Numbered from the stretch's first letter, positions 25,100 to 33,005 are shown. The stretch: 64,000 bases of DNA from Pelomonas aquatica (GCF_026712205.1 NZ_JAPPUW010000002.1:1-64000), one strand, 5' to 3'. Numbers and translations are program-made. Notes: generated from the sequence alone by a model not told the origin.

Positions 25100-26573
25100 C
25101 CTGGGCAAGCCTCATCGCAATCGTGCTCGTCGCTGGGCTCATCTGGTTCTCTGTGCAGGGCTGGGACTAACCCTCACCGCGCACGCCGGCTCGGATTTCG
25201 TTCTCATGAACGGCGCTCCGACAACGGTGCCGCTGCCTGGCGGCGGCTGGAAAGTCATTCCGCCCGCGCCGGGCTCGTCGCCCGATGCGACGCGTATCTG
25301 GCTCGGCCGAATGGTCAACGGCACGACAAGTGTCGAAGAGGCGCTCCAGATTGCTGGCCGTGGAGGCGCCGTTCCCGCTCGTGTTCAGCAGGTCGTCAAG
25401 GTCGCGGACGCGGCCGGCGCGGTGGCCCGCTGCTTGAAGGCGCCTGTCGTTTGCGCCGCGATTGCGGCCGGCGTGGCTGCCGGGGCGTACTACTTCTACC
25501 GGAAGTACGGCGTCAAGCCGGATGGCAATGGTGGCCTCGTTGCCGATCCAGGCCAGCCGCAAGAGCAGCACCCGAAGTACAACTGTGGCGTTTCGCCGGA
25601 CGGTAAGTCGAGCTTCGATGGGACGTCTCCAGAAGCCGCGTGCAAGTTGGCTATCAAGTTTTACGATTACGACTACGTCGACGTAAATGGTGCACATCGT
25701 TGGAGAGTTAGCACGCTCACTTCGTGCACGCCTACGGCTTGCACGTTTGACTATTCGGTCGGTAGTTCGCGGCCCGGTTATCCGACGATTTCCGATGGTT
25801 CTACGGCCACGATTCCAGTGGCGCAGGTTGGCACGATTGGGCTTTGCCCTGCGGTGGTTAATTTCTATGACCCGGCCTACAGCACTCCCGGTGGCCCACC
25901 CGGACCGGATGGGCTGTGTCCGACCGGGAACTATTCGCAGCCGGTCACGGTTGAAGAGGCTCAGCGCCGCGTCATCGTCTACCCGCCGCCTGACGACGAC
26001 ACGGCGCTGCCTGGTGCCCTTCGTGAGGCGGTCGAGCATGGTCAGGCGGTGCCCTCGACCATTAGGACGACTGGTCCCGCCACACAAACTGGTCAGCCGG
26101 TTTCGACGACGACAACAGATGCAAAAGGAACGTCAACGTCCACGCAGACGCCTACCTACTCGTATCACTATGACGGCGACCAGATTACTTACGACACGAC
26201 CGTGACGACGACCGTCATCAACAATGACGGCTCTACGTCGTCCAGCAGCACGACGACATCTGGCCCCAGTCCGGACAAGGAACCTAAGGACCCTTGCGAC
26301 CTTCACCCCGAGCGCGTTGGCTGCATGGGCCTTGGCTCGCCACCCGACGACACGGTGAAGAAAACCCAAAGCCAACTTTCGTGGCAAACCGAGTCTCTCG
26401 GCTTCGGTGCATCTTGTCCCTCTGACCTCGTGATCCAGCAGCGTACTGGTCCTGCCATCACCCTCACCTATCGCGACGCCTGCGATACCGCGACAAGGCT
26501 CAAGCCTCTTGTGATCGCAGCCGGCGCCCTGGTCGCGCTCTTGATGGTCACCGCAGCGCTGAGGAACGCGTGA
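25083..26573 (+). CDS. adsorption (pIII-like) attachment protein
   Basis: A 496-residue protein with a signal peptide (HLVLCAGLGLTLTAHAG). Its central region is rich in Thr/Ser/Gly/Pro linkers (TTTTDAKGTSTSTQTPTYSY and SSSSTTTSGPSP), with paired cysteines. One C-terminal membrane helix (LVIAAGALVALLMVTAAL) ends close to the C-terminus. This architecture fits pIII, which binds the host pilus at the virion tip. GTG 25083 has AGGA eight bases upstream. The first 88 bp overlap two other genes in different frames. Host-range determination is inferred from the family. Confidence 0.8.
   Translation: MTLPYDLGKPHRNRARRWAHLVLCAGLGLTLTAHAGSDFVLMNGAPTTVPLPGGGWKVIPPAPGSSPDATRIWLGRMVNGTTSVEEALQIAGRGGAVPARVQQVVKVADAAGAVARCLKAPVVCAAIAAGVAAGAYYFYRKYGVKPDGNGGLVADPGQPQEQHPKYNCGVSPDGKSSFDGTSPEAACKLAIKFYDYDYVDVNGAHRWRVSTLTSCTPTACTFDYSVGSSRPGYPTISDGSTATIPVAQVGTIGLCPAVVNFYDPAYSTPGGPPGPDGLCPTGNYSQPVTVEEAQRRVIVYPPPDDDTALPGALREAVEHGQAVPSTIRTTGPATQTGQPVSTTTTDAKGTSTSTQTPTYSYHYDGDQITYDTTVTTTVINNDGSTSSSSTTTSGPSPDKEPKDPCDLHPERVGCMGLGSPPDDTVKKTQSQLSWQTESLGFGASCPSDLVIQQRTGPAITLTYRDACDTATRLKPLVIAAGALVALLMVTAALRNA
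25096..25170 (+). CDS. 24-residue hydrophobic minor coat candidate (pVII/pIX-like)
   Basis: A tiny gene overlooked because of its size: MTWASLIAIVLVAG followed by LIWFSVQGWD and stop, essentially a single membrane helix. Its ATG overlaps the stop of the preceding minor protein as ATGA (25096-25099), indicating translational coupling. It lies wholly within the 5' part of the pIII-like gene in another frame. Filamentous phages need two ~30-residue hydrophobic end-cap proteins, and this has the size, hydrophobicity and position for one. Confidence 0.6.
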   Translation: MTWASLIAIVLVAGLIWFSVQGWD

Positions 26574-26857
26574 TGAACGGCCTTCTTGCTGCAATCGCTA
26601 GTCTCGCCGCGCCCATGGCCGCTCGCGTCCTGGCGTCGCTTGGGTTCGGCGTCGTCAGCATCATTGGCGCATCGCTTGCCGTCGATCAGATCAAGGGCTT
26701 GGTCTTGATGTCTCTCGGCTCCGTGCCGACGGCCATCATGCAGATTGCCGGCCTTGCTGGCTGCTGGACAGCCCTCGGCATGGTCTTCGGCGCGGTGACA
26801 TTCACGGTGACCCTGTTCGGCTTGACGAAGGCCGTCCGTCTCGCGGGCCTGGGCTGA
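26573..26857 (+). CDS. pVI-like minor coat protein (DUF2523)
   Basis: A 94-residue, highly hydrophobic protein with three predicted membrane helices (GLLAAIASLAAPMAARVLASLG; GVVSIIGASLAVDQI; GLAGCWTALGMVFGAVTFTVTLFGL). It begins at a TGATG overlap with the adsorption gene and ends one base before the Zot ATG. This is the order pIII-pVI-pI of filamentous phages, and DUF2523 members hold this position in many inoviruses. It should cap the pIII end of the virion. Confidence 0.82.
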   Translation: MNGLLAAIASLAAPMAARVLASLGFGVVSIIGASLAVDQIKGLVLMSLGSVPTAIMQIAGLAGCWTALGMVFGAVTFTVTLFGLTKAVRLAGLG

Positions 26858-26858
26858 C

Positions 26859-28103
26859 ATGGGCGTCCACAATCTCGTCACTGGCCTGAACGGCCACGGC
26901 AAGACCCTCTTCGTCGTGGCGACGAAGCTCCGGCCGCTCGCTGACCAGACCGTCAACTACAAGGGCCGCGACATCCCCCGCCGCCTGGTCAACGGCGGCA
27001 TCCCGGAGCTGCTGCTCGACCATGAGTTGATGGAGGTGCCGGAGATCGATCCCGAGGTCTTCGTCGATGAGTGGGCCACTGCCCTGCGCAATCCCAGCGA
27101 CCCGCCCATTCAGTTCGTGCGAAGAGTCGTCGTCAACTCGAAGAGCCAGGCGCTCGGCTGGGTGGCCTGCGGTCCCGATGACGACGGTGCAGAGCCGAAC
27201 ATCTGCACCGCGGTCAATTGGTGGACCTGGTGCGCGCCTGGCGATGTGATCGTCATCGATGAATGCCAGCGCCTCTTCAGGCCAATGGCCAGCGGTCGGC
27301 GCATCCCAAAGTTCATCGCGCAGTTGGAGACAGCTCGGCATTACGGCGTTGAGTTCATCTACATGACTCAACATCCGCAGCTTCTCCATGTCAACGTTCG
27401 CAACCTTGTTGGCCCTCATGAGGATGTGCGCCGCATCTTCGGCACGGCCAGGTGCATGGTGTACCAATGGGACAAGGTGTCGAATCCCGACCGGATCAAC
27501 AAGGCCACCGGTCGGATGTGGCAGCACGACAAGACGGCTTATGGCCTCTACAAGTCGAGTCAGCTCCACAACAAATTTTCGATGAGGTTGCCGCTGGCGG
27601 CCTTCGTCCTCATCCCCGCGCTGATCGGTACCGGCTACTTCTTCTGGTGGTTGGTGTGGGGCAGGTCGCACCATGCGCCGGCTCCGGGCGCCCCTGCGGC
27701 CGTTTCGACGGCTGCGGCGCCGTCTACCCCCCCGCAGCCTGCGCAAAACGCCTCTGGCGCCTCGCCAGGTGGTCGCACGGGCTCAGCCTGGCCGGTCACG
27801 GAGGCTGACGCGTATCGGCTGGACCGTGAGCCCTATGCCGGCCGTGGCCTTCAGATCGAAGGCGGCTATGAGGTCAACGGCAAGCCCGTGGCCTACTTCG
27901 GGCTCGTGCAGGATGGCCAGCGCATCGCTACCGTCACGCTTGCTGAACTTGTGCACGCTGGCTACTCGTATACGGCCGTGGCTCCATGTGCCGGCCTGCT
28001 GCGTTTCGGTGATCGGGAGCGCGTGCTGAGCTGCGGCCAGCGCGGCGTCGTTGAGCGCGCCGCCTCGCCTGCGGCCGCGGCGTCCTCGGGGTCCGTGACA
28101 TGA
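26859..28103 (+). CDS. zot: Zot-family assembly ATPase (pI-like)
   Basis: A 414-residue morphogenesis protein. Walker A is GLNGHGKT (residues 9-16) and Walker B is DVIVIDE (129-135). A membrane helix follows at about 244-267 (LPLAAFVLIPALIGTGYFFWWLVW), then a Pro/Ala-rich periplasmic linker and a compact C-terminal domain with two cysteines. It drives extrusion of the phage through the envelope from the inner membrane. The zonula-occludens-toxin name refers to the Vibrio homologue; nothing here shows toxin activity. Confidence 0.93.
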   Translation: MGVHNLVTGLNGHGKTLFVVATKLRPLADQTVNYKGRDIPRRLVNGGIPELLLDHELMEVPEIDPEVFVDEWATALRNPSDPPIQFVRRVVVNSKSQALGWVACGPDDDGAEPNICTAVNWWTWCAPGDVIVIDECQRLFRPMASGRRIPKFIAQLETARHYGVEFIYMTQHPQLLHVNVRNLVGPHEDVRRIFGTARCMVYQWDKVSNPDRINKATGRMWQHDKTAYGLYKSSQLHNKFSMRLPLAAFVLIPALIGTGYFFWWLVWGRSHHAPAPGAPAAVSTAAAPSTPPQPAQNASGASPGGRTGSAWPVTEADAYRLDREPYAGRGLQIEGGYEVNGKPVAYFGLVQDGQRIATVTLAELVHAGYSYTAVAPCAGLLRFGDRERVLSCGQRGVVERAASPAAAASSGSVT

Positions 28104-28471
28104 CGCCCTGCCGCTGCCTGGTGGCGGGGGTATGCGGCTGCAAGGCCCCATCTAGACCTCGGCCCTCCGCCGCAGTCCGCTGCCTGCCGCGTGCCCTGCG
28201 CTGCGCATGCGCCCGCTGGTGCCCCGCGCCATCAAGACTGGATTCGGGCGCGCTGGCGCAGCCGGCGGCTGAGCAGCGCGAGGACGGCGGCGCGCAGCGC
28301 CGCCTATATTTATCTCTAGGACACTTTGGAACACACAGGCTGTCGTGGCGCTGCCCGGCCTGTGAAGGCAAGGGATTTGATGACCTTGGCCGCTGCGAAG
28401 AGTGCTGCGGCTGGGGTTGGTTCCTCTGGCCCGAATCGGACGCCCATGGGACGTTTTTGTGGCTCCGGTGA
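28100..28471 (+). CDS. small cysteine-rich zinc-binding-like protein
   Basis: A 123-residue frame coupled to zot by ATGA (28100-28103). The C-terminal ~45 residues contain CPACEGKGFDDLGRCEECCGWGWF, a pair of CxxC knuckles with DnaJ-like CxGxG spacing, which looks genuinely protein-coding. The N-terminal half is Arg/Ala/Cys-rich and could be non-coding read-through, so the real start may lie further in; an AT-rich promoter-like stretch lies near 28305-28320. Function unknown. Confidence 0.5.
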   Translation: MTPCRCLVAGVCGCKAPSRPRPSAAVRCLPRALRCACARWCPAPSRLDSGALAQPAAEQREDGGAQRRLYLSLGHFGTHRLSWRCPACEGKGFDDLGRCEECCGWGWFLWPESDAHGTFLWLR

Positions 28472-28606
28472 GCCTCTGGGTCCAGCCCGACCTGTTCGGC
28501 GGCCCTGACGTTGTTTTAGGCCCCTGCATGGGGCAAAAGAAAACCCCCGCGACTTCTGCAAAAAGTCCGGGGGCGGTGACTGAACGAAAAGTAGGAGGCA
28601 CGTCCA
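28472..28606 (+). other. probable phage replication origin / intergenic hairpins
   Basis: The gap before the replication initiator holds GCCCC-TGCAT-GGGGC near 28519-28533. A strong hairpin at 28544-28572 has stem CCCCCG-(C)-GACTT, loop CTGCAAA, AAGTC-CGGGGG. Intergenic hairpins just upstream of the initiator gene are the usual site of the rolling-circle nick. The initiator Shine-Dalgarno AGGAGG follows at 28592-28597. Origin function is inferred from position and structure. Confidence 0.5.
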
Positions 28607-29467
28607 GTGCTAAAAAATGTAGCAGGCATCTGGTTCGAAAGCAAGCCAGCCGAGGATGAGTGGGTTGTTCGGACCTATCAGTTGGGCAATGGCCACAAAG
28701 AGGCCGTCATCTCGCGCCCTACGGTCTGGCAAGAGGTGCCCCCGCACCTCCAGCAGCTGTTTGGTGATGACTGGCAGCAAATGGCCGACCGTGATCGCGA
28801 GGAAAAGGCTGATGAGCGCCGCGAGGCAAACCGTCAGCGCGCCGCGCGTCGCGCAAAGACCCGCGTTCGTCGCTCGGTGAAAGTCCTGGGCCTCGACGCC
28901 CTCCTGACCCTCACCTACCGCGAGAATCAGACCGACCTGGCGCTCTGTAAGCGGCATATGAAGGAGTTCGTTCGCCGCATCCGCCGCGCTCTCCCTGGCT
29001 TCGTCTACGTTGCCGCTTTTGAGCGGCAGAAACGCGGTGCTTGGCATGTGCATATGGCTGTCCACGCTTTGCCGCGCCAGCTTGCTGCTGCCAACGGTGT
29101 CAAGGTAAAGAGTTTTCCTGTCGTGCTCGCGATCTGGCGTAGCGTTACTGGGGATCTTGGTGGCTCAATTAATCAGAAGCTTCGTAAGCGCTGGTCGCAG
29201 CGGTCTGTCGGCAAGCTCGCGGCCTACCTCTCAAAGTACATGCTCAAGGCCTTTGAGGACGGTGACGACTGGTCGAACCGCTACAGCGGTAGCGCCGGTA
29301 TCGAGATACCTGAGGCCGTCCGTATGCGTTTCCGCGATGCCCAGCTCGCCGAGCTGATTGGGCTTGTCTTTGACGATGTGGCCGCTGGTCCCTGCGAGCT
29401 CATGACCTGGCTCTCTCGCTGGGGCGATGTGTTTTTCCTGTCGACCGAGGGCCCACCTATTTCGTAA
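28607..29467 (+). CDS. rolling-circle replication initiator (HUH endonuclease)
   Basis: A 286-residue protein. Motif 1 is LLTLTYRENQTD (99-110). The HUH metal-binding motif is HVHMAVH (147-153). The Tyr motif is AYLSKYMLKAF, with Tyr207 and Tyr211 flanking Lys210. It nicks the plus strand at the origin and stays linked through a tyrosine. GTG start 28607 with a perfect AGGAGG eight bases upstream. A basic region at 70-90 (RREANRQRAARRAKTRVRRS) may bind DNA. Its 3' end overlaps the convergent minus-strand gene by 11 bp. Confidence 0.9.
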   Translation: MLKNVAGIWFESKPAEDEWVVRTYQLGNGHKEAVISRPTVWQEVPPHLQQLFGDDWQQMADRDREEKADERREANRQRAARRAKTRVRRSVKVLGLDALLTLTYRENQTDLALCKRHMKEFVRRIRRALPGFVYVAAFERQKRGAWHVHMAVHALPRQLAAANGVKVKSFPVVLAIWRSVTGDLGGSINQKLRKRWSQRSVGKLAAYLSKYMLKAFEDGDDWSNRYSGSAGIEIPEAVRMRFRDAQLAELIGLVFDDVAAGPCELMTWLSRWGDVFFLSTEGPPIS

Positions 29468-29825
29468 CGCGTGCCGAAAGTGGCTTGACCTTCTCGGCCT
29501 TCACGCGCCGATTGATCTTGTAGCAGTCTAATTCGTAACGCGTTGCGAGTTCGGCCAGCAGCTCTTCAGCGCGGTACTTGGCGCCCTCGCTGAGGTCCGT
29601 GTCTGGCGGGCGTCGGTCGAGCTGGTCGAAGCAGTCAACAAGCTGCTTCATTATCGTAACGCGTGACAGGTCGCGGGCGTTGTTGTCGTACCGTTCCTCG
29701 GCCAGGCGTTCTCGATAGGCTTTCTGGCGCTCTGCCGGCGTCATGGCTCTTTCACCGACTGGCGGCCGGCCTCGGCGCCCCAGTCCCGGGAGTTCCTTTG
29801 TCTTCTTGTCCTCGGCTTGCTTCAT
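29457..29825 (-). CDS. small basic regulator-like protein carrying its own site array
   Basis: A 122-residue charged protein. RRGRPPVGERAMTPAERQKAYRERLAEERYD resembles the N-terminal part of small phage/plasmid regulators, followed by helices LVDCFDQLDRR and AKYRAEELLAELATRYELD. No membrane part. Three copies of CGTAACGCGT lie inside its coding sequence in different reading frames (encoding RVT, TRY and RVT). Four more lie in and above its promoter, so the gene and the array are linked. DNA binding, copy control or immunity are possible; not identified. Confidence 0.65.
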   Translation of the reverse strand: MKQAEDKKTKELPGLGRRGRPPVGERAMTPAERQKAYRERLAEERYDNNARDLSRVTIMKQLVDCFDQLDRRPPDTDLSEGAKYRAEELLAELATRYELDCYKINRRVKAEKVKPLSARVTK

Positions 29826-29933
29826 TTCGTCACCCGTTGCGATTCGATGGGTGAACTATAGAGTATCGCAACGCGTTACGCTAATTGTATTTAGCTAACG
29901 CGTTACGCAATTGATAGCTATATCGTAACGCGT
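29463..29933. repeat. seven-copy TAACGCGTTA site array (iteron- or operator-like)
   Basis: CGTAACGCGT at 29463, 29534, 29655 and 29924; CGCAACGCGT at 29867; GCTAACGCGT at 29894; a degenerate CGTCACCCGT at 29828. The best copies extend to the palindrome CGTAACGCGTTACG. The last three are 27-30 bp apart in an AT-rich leader upstream of the 29825 start; the others are inside the gene or at its ends. Confidence 0.8.
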
Positions 29934-30127
29934 TATCGAATCAGGATGCGCGCTACATAGGCGGCGGCAACGATGAGTGCGATCACGCAGGCGGCCCGTG
30001 TCCAGAACTCCGTCCACGCGGTCTGCTTCTGCTGCTGTCCTAGGTTGATTCGGAACTTGGCGCGTTCTTTGTAGCCGGTTCGCTTGCGCAGTTCGTCTCT
30101 GTACCAGTCACGGTCTTCGATTCCCAT
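29933..30127 (-). CDS. small C-terminally anchored membrane protein
   Basis: A 64-residue protein beginning MGIEDRDWYRDELRKRTGYKERAKF, a charged N-terminal half that would face the cytoplasm. It ends in one membrane helix (AACVIALIVAAAYVARILI) and Arg. GGAGGG precedes the ATG at 30127. Encoded upstream of, and on the same strand as, the 29825 gene, probably in one leftward transcript. Function unknown; possibly superinfection or membrane related. Confidence 0.6.
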   Translation of the reverse strand: MGIEDRDWYRDELRKRTGYKERAKFRINLGQQQKQTAWTEFWTRAACVIALIVAAAYVARILIR

Positions 30128-30247
30128 TGGTCCCTCCAGTCAAGCCGCTAGGGTACAGGGGGTTTCTGTTGCGTTGGCCATACGCGTTTTTCTTTGGATT
30201 GGTCTGGCCCTGGTTTGATTAGGGTCGCCTCGGGGGGTTTAACTACA

Positions 30248-30850
30248 GTGCTGATCGGATATGCCCGTGTGTCTTCTAGCGAACAGGAAACGACGCTGCA
30301 GCGTGACGCTTTGCGACGCGCAAAGGTTCGCCGGATCGTTGAGGAAAAGCGTAGCTCGCTGAAGTCGCGGCCAGCGCTTGAGGTCCTTCTGGATGGCCTT
30401 CGGCCGGGCGACGTTGTGCTGGTCTATAAGGTGGACAGGTTCGCGCGGTCTCTGGCAGATCTGCTGCGCATCCTGGATCGGATCGAGCGGGCTGGCGCTG
30501 GCTTTCGTAGCCTCACGGAGCCCATAGACACGGGCTCACCGGCTGGCCGGATGATGATGCACCTGCTCGGCGCCTTCGCTGAGTTTGAGCGGTCAATGAT
30601 CCGGGAGAGAAGTATGGCTGGCCAGGGTGCTGCCGCCGCGCGGGGTGTCCACTGCGGTCGGCCGCGCTCACTGTCCTCCGCTGTGGAGGCGCAGGTTTAC
30701 CGAAAGTGGGCTTCGGGTGGGTACACCATGACCGAGCTGGCGGCCTCGCACGGTGTTCACCTGTCGTCAATCAAGCGGGTCATCTTGCGACGGGAGCGCC
30801 CCGATTCGCCGGCTGTAGCGCGGCGCGACTGGCAAAACGAAGGGGCCTAA
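30248..30850 (+). CDS. small serine recombinase (resolvase/invertase type), probable integrase
   Basis: A 200-residue recombinase from GTG 30248. The N-terminal catalytic domain begins LIGYARVSSSEQETTLQRDAL, with nucleophile Ser9. VYKVDRFARSLADLLRILDRI and GRMMMHLLGAFAEFERSMIRERSMAG follow. The C-terminal helix-turn-helix is EAQVYRKWASGGYTMTELAASHGVHLSSIKRVI. It is adjacent to attR. In Ralstonia phiRSM phages a resolvase-like recombinase of this size performs integration and excision at a serine tRNA; the same role is inferred here. No other integrase is present. Confidence 0.85.
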   Translation: MLIGYARVSSSEQETTLQRDALRRAKVRRIVEEKRSSLKSRPALEVLLDGLRPGDVVLVYKVDRFARSLADLLRILDRIERAGAGFRSLTEPIDTGSPAGRMMMHLLGAFAEFERSMIRERSMAGQGAAAARGVHCGRPRSLSSAVEAQVYRKWASGGYTMTELAASHGVHLSSIKRVILRRERPDSPAVARRDWQNEGA

Positions 30851-30873
30851 CGGCCCCTTTCTGTTGTTTTTTT
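30840..30873 (+). terminator. rho-independent terminator at the recombinase stop
   Basis: AAGGGGCC-TAAC-GGCCCCTT at 30840-30859, with the recombinase stop codon TAA in its loop, followed by a run of seven T at about 30867-30873. Confidence 0.85.
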
Positions 30874-30908
30874 CGTTGGTGTTTTTACCCTCTTGACTGG
30901 TTCGGAAA

Positions 30909-30924
30909 TCACCGCTTCCGCCAC
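30909..30924 (+). other. attR core of the inovirus
   Basis: A 16-bp copy of the tRNA-Ser 3' end (TCACCGCTTCCGCCAC). Only the tail of the tRNA is present, with phage DNA to the left and chromosomal DNA to the right. Confidence 0.9.
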
Positions 30925-31433
30925 AAGCCCATCGCAGCCGTGCGGCTCCTGCGACTTGAAGCATTGACTTGCGCCTGATGCAGGTCTTAAGTTCATTTCG
31001 CAGGGGCAAACCTTAAGTTCAACGGTGCCGCAAGGGCTGTTTTCTTTTCAGCGTGCGCACATCGCCGGTACCTGGCTTGCCGCCGCGGACCGAAAGCCGA
31101 CTGGTTCGAAGGGGCGTTGCAATCATTCCATGCCGGCCGTGCCGCGCTGGGGAATGAAGCTCCCGAGGCAGGTGGCGGTTGAGCACGCCGCCGAGTTTGT
31201 CGAGCGCTGGCCACAACCGTCCGAGGCTGAAGCCAAATGGTCAAGCTGGCTTCGGCAGGCAACTGGACTGGTCGCCACAGTCAGCCAGCCAACGATCGCA
31301 ACTGGCTGCTGCCGCATAGCCGCCCCGCCGTAGAGGGCGCAGTGAGCCGCGATCCGGCCTCGCCGCCAAAGCGCTCACTGCGTCGCTTCGCCTGGCGAGC
31401 ACTTGGATTGCCACGCCGCATCAGAGGCCCAGA
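30925..31433. other. gene-poor chromosomal stretch right of the inovirus
   Basis: About 510 bp of chromosome originally next to tRNA-Ser. No convincing gene. It has a direct repeat CTTAAGTTCA at 30986 and 31012. A 10-bp inverted repeat CGCAGTGAGC / GCTCACTGCG (31338-31347, 31373-31382) lies just below the stop of the peptide-binding gene and may end that transcript. Confidence 0.5.
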
Positions 31434-33005
31434 TCAGCGGCCGATCTGCACCCAGGCGAGTTCCAGCCAGTTGTCCGGGCGGTGCACCGGCGTCACGTTC
31501 GCCTGCGCCGCCCAGGGGATGACCTGGCGGTGCAGCGGGATCACGTTGACCTGCTCGCGCAGCGCCGCCAGCGCGCCGCGGATCTGGGTCTCGCGCTTCT
31601 TCGGGTCGGGCTCGACGCTGCTCTGCGCGGCCAGCGCATCGGCACGGTCGTTGCGGAAATCGCCGTAGTTGTAGTCGCCCACGCCTTTCTCGCCGCGGTT
31701 GCGGTAGAGCGGCGTCAGCGCCGTCTCGGCGTCCGTCACGCTGCCGCCCCAGCCATACATGTAGAGGCTGGTGTCCAGCTTCTCCAGCTTGGGGAAATAG
31801 AGCGCCCGCGGCATCGCGTTGACCTTGACCTTGACCTTGAGCTGGGCCCACATCGCGGCCAGCGCGATGCAGATCTGCTCGTCGTTGATGTAGCGGTTGT
31901 TGGGGCAGTCCAGCGTCACCTCGAAGCCATCGGCAAAGCCTGCCTCGGCCATCAGCCTGCGGGCAGCGGCCAGGTCGTAGGGCAGGCGCGTCTGCAGCGC
32001 GGGATCGTCGAAGGAGGCGTTGGCCGACGGCGTCAGCCCGCCGGTGGGGGTGGACAGGCCTCTCATCAGCTTGCTGCGCAGGGCCTCGATGTCGATGGCC
32101 TGGTAGAGGGCGCGGCGCACGCGCTGGTCCTTGAAGGGGTTGCGGTTGCCGGGCACGTTGCCGTAGAGCAGCCTGTCGCGCGCCTGGTCCATGCCGATGA
32201 AGACGAGGCGGTTCTCCGGGCCGTCGATGATCTTCACGCCGGCCGTGTTGCGCAGCCGGGCCACGTCGCGCGGCGCCGGGTCGTGCACGAAGTCGACCTC
32301 GCCCGACACCAGCGCGGCCAGCCGCGTCGCGTCGCTGGCGATGGGCGTGAAGACGAGTTCCTGCACATTGCCCTCGAACTTGTTCCACCAGTTCGGGTTG
32401 CGCCTGAGCACGGTCCTGATGCCGGGCTGGCGGCTCGCCAGCATGAAGGGGCCGGTGCCGTTGGCGTTCAGCGCCGCGTAGCCCTCCTCCTTGTTCTTGA
32501 AGTCCAGCGGCTTGACGGCGCGATGGGCCTCGCACCATTTGCGGCTCATGATCCAGAGCTGGTCGATGTGCTGCAGGAAGACGGGGTTGAAGCTGGAGAG
32601 CTGGAAGTCCACCGTCAGATCGTCCGCGCGCCGGGCCACGCCCACGGCATTGGCGTAGTTGGCGATCTGCGAGGTCGGCTCCTTGGCGCGCTGCACCGAG
32701 AAGACGACATCGTCCGCCGTCAGCGGCGTGCCGTCGTGGAACTTCACGCCGGGGCGCAGCTTGAAGCGCCAGCTCAGCGGCCCGGTCTGGGACCAGGACG
32801 TGGCCAGGCCGGGCACCAGGGCCAGCTTGGCGTCGCGATTGGTCAGGCGCTCGTAGATCTGGCCGTTGACGACATTGGTCAGGCTCTCGTTCTGCGAGTG
32901 CGGGTCCAGCGTCTGCGGGTCGCCCGCACCGGCCCAGCGCAGCGTCTGCGCCGACGCGCCACAGGCCCATGCCAGCAAGGCCATGCCCAACCATCGCTTC
33001 ATCAC
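31434..33005 (-). CDS. periplasmic peptide/dipeptide-binding protein (SBP family 5)
   Basis: A 523-residue solute-binding protein with signal peptide MMKRWLGMALLAWACGASA. Family-5 features: LRWAGAGDPQTLDPHSQNESLTNVVNGQIYERL, then LVPGLATSWSQTGPLSWRFKLRPGVKFHDGTPLTADDVVFS. The C-terminal domain contains TDAETALTPLYRNRG. It would bring oligopeptides, dipeptides or a related ligand to an ABC permease that is not encoded nearby. GGGAG lies before the first ATG. A stand-alone gene. Confidence 0.9.
   Translation of the reverse strand: MMKRWLGMALLAWACGASAQTLRWAGAGDPQTLDPHSQNESLTNVVNGQIYERLTNRDAKLALVPGLATSWSQTGPLSWRFKLRPGVKFHDGTPLTADDVVFSVQRAKEPTSQIANYANAVGVARRADDLTVDFQLSSFNPVFLQHIDQLWIMSRKWCEAHRAVKPLDFKNKEEGYAALNANGTGPFMLASRQPGIRTVLRRNPNWWNKFEGNVQELVFTPIASDATRLAALVSGEVDFVHDPAPRDVARLRNTAGVKIIDGPENRLVFIGMDQARDRLLYGNVPGNRNPFKDQRVRRALYQAIDIEALRSKLMRGLSTPTGGLTPSANASFDDPALQTRLPYDLAAARRLMAEAGFADGFEVTLDCPNNRYINDEQICIALAAMWAQLKVKVKVNAMPRALYFPKLEKLDTSLYMYGWGGSVTDAETALTPLYRNRGEKGVGDYNYGDFRNDRADALAAQSSVEPDPKKRETQIRGALAALREQVNVIPLHRQVIPWAAQANVTPVHRPDNWLELAWVQIGR

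Larger units (their letters stand above)
23619..30924 (+). mobile_element. filamentous prophage (inovirus), phiRSM-like
   Basis: A ~7.3-kb element in the 3' end of tRNA-Ser, bounded by a 16-bp repeat. Gene order on the plus strand is ssDNA-binding protein, major coat, small minor proteins, adsorption protein, pVI-like, Zot-type assembly ATPase, a small zinc protein, replication initiator and serine recombinase. Minus-strand regulators sit at both ends. This is a complete inovirus set apart from a secretin, which many of these phages take from the host. Use of a resolvase-type serine recombinase and a serine tRNA site matches the Ralstonia phiRSM group as known from the literature. GC is lower than in the surrounding genes. 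Confidence 0.92.

Noticed and set aside
26859-28103. Zot reading as a toxin gene
   Set aside because: Walker motifs, membrane helix and position between the pVI-like gene and the replication genes show the phage assembly ATPase role; no evidence of an active toxin peptide.
30893-30924. Possible second tRNA gene at the right end of the inovirus
   Set aside because: Only the 3' end of tRNA-Ser is present, with no anticodon or D-arm; it is the attR repeat.
30986-31021. Direct repeat CTTAAGTTCA twice, as a possible insertion scar
   Set aside because: Ten bases, 26 bp apart, no element between them; too weak to interpret.
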